Assembly: GCF_003688995.1 (NCBI RefSeq)
Contig: NZ_PENI01000007.1
Location: 124,001 to 188,000, forward strand
Source: Streptomyces shenzhenensis
Lineage (GTDB): Bacteria; Actinomycetota; Actinomycetes; Streptomycetales; Streptomycetaceae
Direction: 5' to 3'
Length of the DNA: 64,000 nucleotides
Below, piece by piece: positions 33,724 to 41,681 of the stretch (position 1 is the stretch's first letter; the number at the start of each line of letters is the position of its first letter). The notes below the pieces were generated by a model, which was given only the letters and a program-made list of their open reading frames with translations, ran no database searches and was not told the origin of the DNA. Both the position numbers and the translations under genes were made by a program.

Positions 33724-34580
33724 CGGCCGGCACCACCGCCGTGGCGCGGCCCGCGGTCGCGGCCCCCGCGGCGGACGACACTGTCGTCATCCGCGTCGAC
33801 TCCCTCACCAAGCGGTTCGGCAGGGGCGACACGGCGCTCACCGCCCTGGACGACGTGTCCTTCGAGGTGCGGCGCGGCGAGGTGGTGGCGCTGCTCGGGC
33901 TGTCCGGCTCGGGCAAGTCGACGCTGCTGCGGCACCTCGACGGCCTGCAGGCGCCCACCTCCGGCGGCGGCACCGTCCTGGGCACCGACCTGGCCACCGC
34001 GGTCCCCGCCGAGCTGCGCGCCCTGCGCCGCCGGATCGGCTTCGTGTTCCAGCAGTTCCATCTGGTGGGCCGGCTCACCGTGCTGGAGAACGTGTGCACC
34101 GGCGCCCTCGGCTCGCTGCGCGGCCCCCGGCTCGGCCTGTTCAGCTACCCGCGGGCCGTGCGCGAGGCGGCGCTCGGCCGGCTGGAGCGGGTCGGGCTCG
34201 CCGACTGGGCGTTCCAGCGCGCCGACACGCTGTCCGGCGGCCAGCAGCAGCGGGTCGCGGTCGCCCGCGCGCTGATGCAGGAGCCGAGCATTCTGCTGGC
34301 CGACGAGCCGGTCGCCTCGCTCGACCCCGAGTCCTCGGGCCAGATCATGCGGCTGCTCAAGGAGGTCGCCGAGCAGGGCCGGCTCACCGTGCTGTGCAGC
34401 CTGCACCAGGTCGACCTGGCGCTGTCCTGGGCCGACCGGATCGTGGGCCTGCGGCACGGCCGGGTGGTGCTGGACATCCCGGCCCGGGGGATCGACCGCG
34501 CGACGGTGATGCGGCTGTACGCGTCCGTCGGTGCGGACGCGGCGGTCGGCGCCCCGGGTCCGGCCGCGGGAGCGGGGTGA
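33720..34580 (+). CDS. phnC: Phosphonate ABC transporter ATP-binding protein PhnC
   Basis: A 286-residue ATPase. Walker A is LLGLSGSGKSTLL (about residue 62), the signature is LSGGQQQRVAVARAL and Walker B is ILLADEPVASLDPES. The FQQFHLVGRLTVLENV stretch and the C-terminal length are typical of PhnC. The GTG start overlaps phnD. It energises the PhnE fusion permease. Confidence 0.94.
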   Translation: MTAGTTAVARPAVAAPAADDTVVIRVDSLTKRFGRGDTALTALDDVSFEVRRGEVVALLGLSGSGKSTLLRHLDGLQAPTSGGGTVLGTDLATAVPAELRALRRRIGFVFQQFHLVGRLTVLENVCTGALGSLRGPRLGLFSYPRAVREAALGRLERVGLADWAFQRADTLSGGQQQRVAVARALMQEPSILLADEPVASLDPESSGQIMRLLKEVAEQGRLTVLCSLHQVDLALSWADRIVGLRHGRVVLDIPARGIDRATVMRLYASVGADAAVGAPGPAAGAG

Positions 34581-34582
34581 CG

Positions 34583-36376
34583 ATGTCCGTTCCCCTCGAC
34601 CAGCGGCCGGCTGCCCCCGCCCGCACGACCGGGGCGCCGTCCGGACCCGGCGGCGGCCCGGGGCGCCCGCGGCGCACCCTGTCCCGGCCCACCCCGGCCG
34701 GGCTGCTGGCCGCACTGACCCTGCTGGTCCTCGCCGGCGGCGGCGTCTGGTCGGCCGTACGGCTCCAGCTCAACGTCGCCACCGTGGTGGACAGCGCCGG
34801 CAACGCGGCGGACTTTGTCGGCCGGATGCTGCCGCTGAGCTTCCCGCCCGCCGCCGAACTCGCCCGGCTCACCTGGCAGACCCTGGCGATCGTGATCGCC
34901 GCCACCGCGCTGTCGGTGGTGCTCAGCCTGCCGCTCGCGCTGCTGGCCGCGCGCAACACCACCGTGGGCGGGCCGGCCCGTGCGGCCGCCCGGACGCTGA
35001 TCGTGCTCGCCCGGGCCGTCCCCGACGTGGTGTTCGCCATCGCCGCCTTCCGGGTCTTCGGACTCGGCGGCATGACCGGCGTCATCGCCATGGGCCTGCA
35101 CTCGGTCGGCATGGTCGGCAAGCTGTACGCGGACGCCGTGGAGGAGATCGACGAAGGGCCCCGCGACGCGCTGCGCGCGGCCGGTGCCGGCCGGCTCCAG
35201 CAGATCGTCGGCGCGGTGCTGCCGCAGGTGCTGCCCTCGCTGGTGGCCACCGCGCTGCACCGGCTCGACATCAATCTGCGGGTGTCCGTGGTGCTCGGCT
35301 TCGTCGGCGTCGGAGGGCTCGGCCATGCGCTGTCCAACGCCATCAGCCGGCTCGACTACCAGGAGGCCATGGCGCTCGCCCTGGTGGTCCTGCTGCTGTG
35401 CTTCGCCGCCGAGGCGGTCTCCGGTGCCATCCGGCGTGCCCTGCTGCGCGAGGTGACCGACCGGAGCCGTCCGCGCGAGCCGCGCCGCCTCCGCGTACGG
35501 CGGGGCGGCGCCCCGAAGGCCGTCGGCGCGCGGACGGCTGCCGTCCGCACCCGGCCGACGGCACCGGCCGAGGCCACGGCGCGGGGGCCCGCACGCCGGA
35601 TCAGCCCCCGCTGGGACGCCTCGCGGGTCCGCCGGCTGGGCTGGACGGCGCTCGCCGTCGCGCTGGTGGCAGCCTCGGTGGTGGGCGCCGACGTGTCGCC
35701 GAGCGGGCTGCTGGACGGGGTGCGGGCGCTCGGCCCGACGCTGGGCGAGTTCCTGCCGCCGTCCACCGGGGGCATGGCCGACGTCCTGCTCGCCGACCTG
35801 TGGACCACGCTGCAGATCGCGCTGGCCGGCACCCTGATCGGCCTGGTCCTCGCGCTGCCGCTGGGCGCCCTGGCCGCGCGCAACGTGGTCCGCTCGCCGG
35901 CCGTCGCCCGGTCCTTCCGTACCGTGATCCTGTGCGTCCGCGGGGTGCCGGAACTGATCCTCGCCATCGTCTTCGTGGTCGTCACCGGCCTGGGACCGGT
36001 GGCCGGAGCGTTCGCCCTCGGGATCGGCTCGGTCGGGCTGCTGGGCAAGCTGGTGGCGGACTCCCTGGAGGAGGTCGATCCCGGCCCCGCGCAGGCCGTC
36101 CTGGCCGGCGGGGCGAGCCGCGTCCAGGTGTTCTTCTCGGCGATCCTGCCGCGCGCCTGGCCCACGACGCTCGGGCACCTGCTGTACACGCTCGACGTGA
36201 ACATCCGCTCCGCGACGCTGCTCGGCGTGGTCGGCGCGGGCGGCATCGGCTACGACCTGCTCAACGCGGCGCGCGTGCTCCGGTTCGACGTGGTCACCAC
36301 GGTGGTCCTCATGGTCCTCGCCCTGGTCCTGTGTGTGGAGGGACTCGCCGTGTGGCTGCGGAAGGTGTACGCCTGA
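34583..36376 (+). CDS. phnE: Phosphonate ABC transporter permease, fusion of two PhnE domains
   Basis: A 597-residue protein made of two PhnE-type permease domains in one chain. Usual PhnE proteins have about 260-290 residues and form dimers. Domain 1 spans about 30-290 with the EAA loop GPRDALRAAGAGRLQQIVGAV. A Pro/Arg/Ala-rich cytoplasmic linker covers about 290-350. Domain 2 spans 350-597 with GPAQAVLAGGASRVQVFFSAIL. Each half has its own GMTGV/GPVAG-type gate helix and a C-terminal D-x-N-x-R-x-S/A-T/V block. The ATG at 34583 has GGAG upstream. A strong terminator follows. Confidence 0.93.
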   Translation: MSVPLDQRPAAPARTTGAPSGPGGGPGRPRRTLSRPTPAGLLAALTLLVLAGGGVWSAVRLQLNVATVVDSAGNAADFVGRMLPLSFPPAAELARLTWQTLAIVIAATALSVVLSLPLALLAARNTTVGGPARAAARTLIVLARAVPDVVFAIAAFRVFGLGGMTGVIAMGLHSVGMVGKLYADAVEEIDEGPRDALRAAGAGRLQQIVGAVLPQVLPSLVATALHRLDINLRVSVVLGFVGVGGLGHALSNAISRLDYQEAMALALVVLLLCFAAEAVSGAIRRALLREVTDRSRPREPRRLRVRRGGAPKAVGARTAAVRTRPTAPAEATARGPARRISPRWDASRVRRLGWTALAVALVAASVVGADVSPSGLLDGVRALGPTLGEFLPPSTGGMADVLLADLWTTLQIALAGTLIGLVLALPLGALAARNVVRSPAVARSFRTVILCVRGVPELILAIVFVVVTGLGPVAGAFALGIGSVGLLGKLVADSLEEVDPGPAQAVLAGGASRVQVFFSAILPRAWPTTLGHLLYTLDVNIRSATLLGVVGAGGIGYDLLNAARVLRFDVVTTVVLMVLALVLCVEGLAVWLRKVYA

Positions 36377-36418
36377 CACCTCTTCACGTCCGCACCCGCG
36401 CCGCCCCACCCGGGCGTC

Positions 36419-36455
36419 CGCCGCGCCCGCCGAACAGGGTCCGGCGGGCGCGGCG
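36419..36455 (+). terminator. Terminator after phnDCE
   Basis: Perfect 14-bp GC stem CGCCGCGCCCGCCG/CGGCGGGCGCGGCG with a 9-nt loop, 43 bp after the phnE stop. It suggests that uptake and lyase genes are separate transcription units. Confidence 0.85.
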
Positions 36456-36557
36456 TCGTAGGTGAACCGGACCCCACCACGCCGCCGCGATTGCCCGGCC
36501 CGGCCCCGCCGACGGCGCTGACGTGGAAGAACTGAGGGGAAACAACTGTCTGGTGCA

Positions 36558-36576
36558 TTCACCGGCGGTCGGTGAA
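36558..36576. promoter_or_regulatory. Perfect inverted repeat upstream of phnF (candidate PhnF operator)
   Basis: TTCACCG-GCGGT-CGGTGAA, a 7-bp inverted repeat with a 5-nt spacer, 45 bp before the phnF start. A GTTCACC heptamer, as used in PhoP boxes, is present on the minus strand at 36571-36577, so PhoP binding is a second possibility. Confidence 0.55.
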
Positions 36577-36620
36577 CTGTTCGCACACGGGCGCTTGTAC
36601 GGACAGGTTGCGCTCGCAGG

Positions 36621-37352
36621 ATGCGTGCCGTGGCCAACAAAAGCCGGTACGCAGAGATAGCCGATGTGCTCGCCGCCGAGATCGCCGGCCAGCCGGCCGG
36701 GACCCGGATCGCCAGCGAGCACGAGATCGCCGCCCGGTTCGCCGTGAGCCGGGCCGCCGCCCGGGCGGCCGTCCAGGAACTGGAGGGCCGGCTGCTGGTG
36801 CGCCGGGTCCGTGGGGCCGGGACCTTCGTCAACCGCCGCATCGACTACGTCCTCTCCCAGCGCAAGGCGCCCTCGCTGCACCAGACCGTCCGGGAGGCGG
36901 GCGGCGACCCGCGCACCGTGGTGCGCGACGTGCGCCGGCTGGCCCTGCCGGGCGAGATGGCGGACCGGCTGGAACGGCCCGAGGGCAGCCCGGCCCATCT
37001 GCTCACCCGGCAGTCGTACATCGACGGCCTGCTCAGCGGCTGGTCGCAGGAGTGGATCCCCGTCGATCTGCTGCCCGAACTGGACGCGGCCGTCCACGCC
37101 GTGGAGTCGCTCGACGCCATCCTGCGCCAGATGTGCGGGGTGAGCCCGGTACGGGCCTGGTGCCGGGTCAGCTACTCCGTGCCGGGACCGGAGGTCGCCG
37201 CCGGTCTGGAGACCGACCACACCCGTCCGGTGTGGCTGGTCGAGAGCCTGAGCCGGGACCGGGACACCGGACGGACGGTGATGTGCAGCAACACCTGGAG
37301 CCGTCCCGACTGCACCCGGATCATCGTCGAGCTCGATGGGCCGTGGACATGA
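36621..37352 (+). CDS. phnF: GntR/HutC-type regulator PhnF
   Basis: A 243-residue regulator. The winged helix is at about residues 8-75 (SEHEIAARFAVSRAAARAAVQELE, then VRGAGTFVNRR). The UTRA ligand domain follows with SLHQTVREAGGDP and the ending VMCSNTWSRPDCTRIIVEL. HutC-type PhnF proteins repress phosphonate genes, which its position heading the lyase operon supports. The ATG at 36621 has no free ribosome site, so the GTG at 36630 with AGGA 8 bp upstream may be the true start. Confidence 0.88.
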   Translation: MRAVANKSRYAEIADVLAAEIAGQPAGTRIASEHEIAARFAVSRAAARAAVQELEGRLLVRRVRGAGTFVNRRIDYVLSQRKAPSLHQTVREAGGDPRTVVRDVRRLALPGEMADRLERPEGSPAHLLTRQSYIDGLLSGWSQEWIPVDLLPELDAAVHAVESLDAILRQMCGVSPVRAWCRVSYSVPGPEVAAGLETDHTRPVWLVESLSRDRDTGRTVMCSNTWSRPDCTRIIVELDGPWT

Positions 37353-37399
37353 CCGGCCGGGAGACCGGACCGGTGCACAACCGACTGGAAGGAGCCGGC

Positions 37400-37840
37400 G
37401 TGCCCGACACGCTGACCCGTGAGCGGCGCTGCGAACTCCTCGCCGCCGCCGAGCACGACGAGATCGTGCCCCTCGCCGAACGGCTGCTCGCCGACGGCGC
37501 CACTCCCCCGCCCACCGTGGTGAAGGCCCCCGAGGTCGGCATGGTCGTCCTCCAGGTGCGCGAGCCCGTCGAGGAGACCCGGTTCTACCTCGGTGAGGTC
37601 CTGGTGACCGAGTGCTCCGTCGAGGTCGACGGGGTGCCCGGCTGGTGCATGCGCGCCGACGACGACCGGGTGGCCGCCCTGGCCGGCGCGCTGCTGGACG
37701 CGGTCGCCGCCGCCTCGCCCGCCGCCCGCGCCGAGGTCGACGCCCTGTGCGCCGCCGTCGCCGAGCGCCGCGCGGCCGAGGACGCCGCCGAGTGGGCCGA
37801 CATCACGGCGACCACCGTCGCCTTCGAGGAGCTGACATGA
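37400..37840 (+). CDS. phnG: C-P lyase core subunit PhnG
   Basis: A 146-residue subunit of the PhnGHIJ core complex that attaches phosphonate to ribose and cleaves the C-P bond. It has the family blocks RRCELLAAAEHDEI at the start, VGMVVLQVREPVEETRFYLGEVLVTECSVEVDG in the middle and a helical C-terminus ending in TATTVAFEELT. The GTG at 37400 has GGAAGGAG upstream. It overlaps phnH by ATGA. Confidence 0.92.
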   Translation: MPDTLTRERRCELLAAAEHDEIVPLAERLLADGATPPPTVVKAPEVGMVVLQVREPVEETRFYLGEVLVTECSVEVDGVPGWCMRADDDRVAALAGALLDAVAAASPAARAEVDALCAAVAERRAAEDAAEWADITATTVAFEELT

Positions 37841-38508
37841 CCGAGTCCCTGCTGCGTCCCGCCCGGACGTCCGCGGCGCACACCGGAACCCTGGTCCGCG
37901 CGCTGCGGCGCGGCCCGCGGGAGTCCCAGCGCGACTTCACCGTGCTGCTGGACGTGCTCGCCCGGCCCGGCCGCATCGGCCGGCTCGACGTGCCGGACGG
38001 TGCTCCGGCCGCCGCGGTCGCCGCCTGCGGACTGGCCGACGTAGAGGTGCCGCTGCACGTTCTGACCGGCGGCGACCCGGAGTACGACGCCTGGGCCGAG
38101 GCGGCGCACACCGCCACCCGGGCACCCCGGGCCGCCCTGTCCGCGGCCCGCTGTGTCGTCGCGCTGCGCCCGCTCACCGCACCGGACGTCGCCGCGCTGC
38201 ACCGCGGCCGCCCGCTCGACCCCGAACGGGGCGCCCGGGTCTTCGCCCAGGTGGACACCCTCGCCGACGCCTCTGACGGGGCGCCGGACACGGTGGCGGC
38301 CGACGTCCTGGTGCTGGCCCTGACCGGGCCGGGCGTTCCCGGCGAACGCCGCGTCGCCGTACGCGGCCTGGCCGCCGACGTCGTGGACGCGCTCGGCCGG
38401 GCGAACGCCGGCTTCCCCTGCGGGGTCGACGTGTTCCTGCTCGCCCGGGACGCCTCCGTGACCGGGCTGCCCCGCACCACCCGCGTCCGCCTCGTCCGGG
38501 GCGTGTGA
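37837..38508 (+). CDS. phnH: C-P lyase core subunit PhnH
   Basis: A 223-residue PhnH protein, which has a PLP-transferase-like fold without cofactor and acts inside the core complex. FTVLLDVLARPGRIGRL near residue 35, a central DTLADASDGAPDTVAADVLVLALTGPGVPG and the ending NAGFPCGVDVFLLARDASVTGLPRTTRV match the family. phnI follows after 1 bp. Confidence 0.92.
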   Translation: MTESLLRPARTSAAHTGTLVRALRRGPRESQRDFTVLLDVLARPGRIGRLDVPDGAPAAAVAACGLADVEVPLHVLTGGDPEYDAWAEAAHTATRAPRAALSAARCVVALRPLTAPDVAALHRGRPLDPERGARVFAQVDTLADASDGAPDTVAADVLVLALTGPGVPGERRVAVRGLAADVVDALGRANAGFPCGVDVFLLARDASVTGLPRTTRVRLVRGV

Positions 38509-38509
38509 C

Positions 38510-39589
38510 ATGGGCTATTCCGGAGTGCGCGGCGGCCAGGAGGCCATCGAGGCGGCCGAGCGGCTGGTGGAGCGGGCCCGGTTCGGCGGCCACAGCCGCT
38601 GGCTGGAACTGGACCAGATCACCGAACGGCTGGGCCCGGCCGTGGACCGGGTGATGGGCGAGGGCGGCCTGTGGGCCCCCCACCTCGCCGCCCGCGCCGT
38701 CCGCCAGTCCCAGGGCGATCTGCTGGAGGCCGCGCAGTTGCTGCGCGCGCACCGCTCCACGCTGCCCCGGCTCGGCTACAGCCTGCCCGCCGACACCGCG
38801 GAACTCCCTGCCGTACGCCGGGTCGCGCCCGCCCACCGCAATCCGCCCGGCGGCCAACTCCTCGGCCGCAGCGCCGACTTCACCCCGCGGCTGCTGGATC
38901 TCGGCCCCGAAGGACCGGCCGGGGCGCACACCTGCGAGGTGCCGAACGGACCGGATCTGCCGCACGACCGGCTCCCCGAATCCGCCGGATCCGATCCCGA
39001 GGCCGTGCTCCGCGACGCGGGTCTGCTGCCCGACCGCCGGAACACCGACGACCCCGAACCGTACGACATCACCCGGGCGCCGGCCCGGCCGGGCACCCCC
39101 CGCTCGGCCCGGCTCAGCGCCATGGCCCGCGCCGAGACCGGCTCGCTCACCCACCTCTGGTACACCTGCGGGCGCTCGCCCCGCCACCAGAGCCCGGAGA
39201 TCCCCCTCGAACTGCGGCGCGGACGGCTGCCGTTGCGGGTCACCCACCCGCACACCGGCCGTCCCGTCACGGTGGCGGCCGTCCAGGTCACCGAGGCCCG
39301 CACGGTGCGGCCCATCGCCCGGCCGCGGCCCGACGGCACCCGTTTCGACCTCGGGTACGGCCTGTGCTTCGGCGAGAACGAACCGAAGGCGCTGGCCATG
39401 GCGGGTCTGGACCTGCTGGTGCACCGGGACCCGCACACCGACCGACTGGAGCAGAAAGTGCTGATCGCCCTGGACGGCCCGGAGGCGTCCGGCTTCCTCG
39501 AACACCTCAAGCTGCCGCACTATGTGGACTTCCGCTCGACGATGGAGCGGGTCCAGGCGGTCCGCGCCGCGGCGGGAGGCCGGGCGTGA
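38510..39589 (+). CDS. phnI: C-P lyase core subunit PhnI, first copy
   Basis: A 359-residue PhnI, close to the usual length (about 354 in E. coli). PhnI is the nucleosidase-like subunit that transfers the ribose triphosphate of ATP to phosphonate. GGQEAIEAAERLVERAR opens the protein, AVDRVMGEGGLWAP lies near residue 45, PEPYDITRAP in the middle, and GYGLCFGENEPKALAMAGLD, then HLKLPHYVDFRSTMERV at the end. These match E. coli PhnI more closely than the second copy does. It has only one His-Cys-containing short insert at about 135-170. It overlaps the second copy by GTGA. Confidence 0.94.
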   Translation: MGYSGVRGGQEAIEAAERLVERARFGGHSRWLELDQITERLGPAVDRVMGEGGLWAPHLAARAVRQSQGDLLEAAQLLRAHRSTLPRLGYSLPADTAELPAVRRVAPAHRNPPGGQLLGRSADFTPRLLDLGPEGPAGAHTCEVPNGPDLPHDRLPESAGSDPEAVLRDAGLLPDRRNTDDPEPYDITRAPARPGTPRSARLSAMARAETGSLTHLWYTCGRSPRHQSPEIPLELRRGRLPLRVTHPHTGRPVTVAAVQVTEARTVRPIARPRPDGTRFDLGYGLCFGENEPKALAMAGLDLLVHRDPHTDRLEQKVLIALDGPEASGFLEHLKLPHYVDFRSTMERVQAVRAAAGGRA

Positions 39590-40782
39590 CCGCCGTGGAC
39601 GACACCGGAGGGCGGGCCGCCCGGGCGGCCGCGCGGCTGGTGGAGCGGGCGCGCTCCGGCGGCCGGAGCGCGCCGCTGGACACGGAGCAGATCACCGAGC
39701 GGCTCGGACTGGCCGTGGACCGGGTGATGGGCGAGGGCGGCCTGTGGGCCCCCCGCCTCGCCGCCCGCGCCATCCGCCAGTCCGGGGGCGATCTGCCGGA
39801 GGCCGCGCACCTGCTGCGCGCGCACCGCACCGCCCTGCCCCGGCTCGGCGTCACCCCGCCGGTGCCCACCGGGGAGTTGCGGGTCGTACGCCGGATCAGC
39901 TCCGCCTTCCGCAATCCGCCCGGCGGGCAGGTGCTCGGCCGCACCCTGGACTATGTGGGGCGGCTGCTCGACCTGCTGCCCGAGGACGAGGGCCGGGCCC
40001 GCTCCACGGCCCCCGGCCCCGACGGCAACGGCCCGGCGGCCGGCCCCCGGCCGCACGCCCACGAACACCCGACCGGAACACCCCACACCCACGAACACCC
40101 GACCGGGACACCGCACCCGGGGACGCCGCACACGCACGAGGCGCCGCCCCCGGCGGCCGACGGCGTGGAGCGCACGCCCGCGCATGTCCTGTCCGTCTTC
40201 CGGGAGATGGGTGTCGTGGCCCCGCCGAGCGGCGCGGCCGACCCGGAGCCGTACGACGTGACCCGGCACCCGGTGCGCCCCGGCGCCCCCCGTTCGGCGT
40301 GGCTGCAGACCATGGCCCGGGCCGACACCGGTTCGCTGCTGCACCTGTGGTACGGCTCCGACTGGCGCCCGGCCGGGCACGAGGTGCCGGGCGAACTGCG
40401 CCACGGCGCGCTGCCCGTGCGGATGACCCACCCGGTCACCGGCCGCCCGGTCACGGTCGGCCAGGTGCGGGTGAGCGAGGTGCAGACCTTCCACAGCCTG
40501 CCGCGCGCCGGCGAGCTGCCCATGACCCTGGACGTCGGCTACGGCATCTGCTTCGGCCACAACGAGCGCAAGGCGATCTCCATGGCCGGCCTCGATCTGC
40601 TGCTCAGCCATCACGAGGGCGCCGCCGACCTCCAGCACGACGTCCTGCTCACGCTGGACGGCCTGGACTCCACGGGCTATGTGCAGCGCCTGAAGCTGCC
40701 CCGCCACGTCGAGTTCACGTCGGTCCTCGAACGCGCCCGTGCCGCGCGCGGGGACGCCCCACACACCGGAGACACCGCATGA
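39586..40782 (+). CDS. phnI: Second PhnI paralogue with a His-rich insert
   Basis: A 398-residue protein clearly homologous to the upstream PhnI: ITERLGLAVDRVMGEGGLW, PEPYDVTRHPVRPG, GYGICFGHNERKAISMAGLD and LKLPRHVEFTSVLERARA are shared blocks. It differs in the start (TGGRAARAAARL instead of GGQEAIEAAERL) and in HVEF instead of HYVDF near the end. Residues 156-186 form an insert with a 10-residue repeat HEHPTGTPHT and nine His, encoded by a 30-bp tandem DNA repeat. This could bind metal. Both copies are coupled to phnJ by overlaps. Whether they form a mixed complex or act on different phosphonates is unknown. Confidence 0.92.
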   Translation: MTAVDDTGGRAARAAARLVERARSGGRSAPLDTEQITERLGLAVDRVMGEGGLWAPRLAARAIRQSGGDLPEAAHLLRAHRTALPRLGVTPPVPTGELRVVRRISSAFRNPPGGQVLGRTLDYVGRLLDLLPEDEGRARSTAPGPDGNGPAAGPRPHAHEHPTGTPHTHEHPTGTPHPGTPHTHEAPPPAADGVERTPAHVLSVFREMGVVAPPSGAADPEPYDVTRHPVRPGAPRSAWLQTMARADTGSLLHLWYGSDWRPAGHEVPGELRHGALPVRMTHPVTGRPVTVGQVRVSEVQTFHSLPRAGELPMTLDVGYGICFGHNERKAISMAGLDLLLSHHEGAADLQHDVLLTLDGLDSTGYVQRLKLPRHVEFTSVLERARAARGDAPHTGDTA

Positions 40783-41681
40783 ACGACCAGTTGACCGCCC
40801 GACTCGCCGGCCCGCCGCCGCAGCCCGGCATCTTCGACGAACTCTCCAAGCGGGAGATCCGCCGGGCCATGCTCAGCGGCATCGCCATCCCCGGCTACCA
40901 AGTGCCCTTCGGTTCCCGGGAGATGCCGGTGGCCCGCGGCTGGGGCTCGGGTGGCCTGCAGGCCACCCTCTCGCTGGTCGGCGAGGACTCCCGGCTCAAG
41001 GTCATCGACCAGGGAGAGGACGCCGGGGTCAACGCGTCCAATCTGCGCCGGCTCGTGGTGAGCCACGTCGGCTGCGAGGAGGAGACCGACACCCGCCACG
41101 CCGACATCATCCAGTCCCGCCACCGCATCCCCGAACAGCCGCTGCGCGACGGGCAGGTGCTCGTCCTCCAGGTGCCCGGCGCCGAGCCCCTGGCCGGGAT
41201 CGTCAGGGACATGGACGAGCAGCGGCGGATGCACGCCGAGGCCGACTACGCCAAGATGTGGGTCCGGCTGTACGAGGACGTGGTGCACAACGGCCTGATC
41301 ACCGCCGCCGCCGGATACCCGGTGCTGGTCGAGGGCCGGTACATCATGACGCCCAGCCCCATCCCGCGCTGGGACGTGCCCAAGCTCGACAGGTCCGAGG
41401 CGATCACCGTGCTCTCGGCCGGCCGGGAGAAGCGGATCTTCGCCGTTCCCCCGCACACCTCCGTCGTCCCGCTGACCTTCGAGGACCGCCCGTTCGAGGT
41501 GGAGCACACGCCCGGCGCCGCCTGCCGGCTGTGCGGGTCGGCCGACACCTACATCGTCCAGGAGCCCGCCGCCGACGGGCGGTTCACCACCTGGGTCTGC
41601 TCCGACACCGACTTCTGCCGCCGTCGCCGTACCGGCGACGCACCGGCGCCCGCCCAGCCCGTCCAGGGAGAAACCGCATGA
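40779..41681 (+). CDS. phnJ: C-P lyase radical SAM subunit PhnJ
   Basis: A 300-residue radical S-adenosylmethionine enzyme that breaks the carbon-phosphorus bond and releases the alkane. The 4Fe-4S ligands and the thiyl Cys are at 249, 252, 274 and 280, in the PhnJ spacing C-X2-C-X21-C-X5-C. The proposed glycyl radical corresponds to Gly39 in IPGYQVPFG. VIDQGEDAGVNA and IQSRHRIPE are also conserved. All catalytic residues are present, so the lyase should be active. It overlaps phnK by ATGA. Confidence 0.96.
   Translation: MNDQLTARLAGPPPQPGIFDELSKREIRRAMLSGIAIPGYQVPFGSREMPVARGWGSGGLQATLSLVGEDSRLKVIDQGEDAGVNASNLRRLVVSHVGCEEETDTRHADIIQSRHRIPEQPLRDGQVLVLQVPGAEPLAGIVRDMDEQRRMHAEADYAKMWVRLYEDVVHNGLITAAAGYPVLVEGRYIMTPSPIPRWDVPKLDRSEAITVLSAGREKRIFAVPPHTSVVPLTFEDRPFEVEHTPGAACRLCGSADTYIVQEPAADGRFTTWVCSDTDFCRRRRTGDAPAPAQPVQGETA

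Noticed and set aside
34145..36841. An 898-residue minus-strand open frame opposite phnC-phnE
   Set aside because: No motif and no start context. The plus strand encodes clear ABC proteins.
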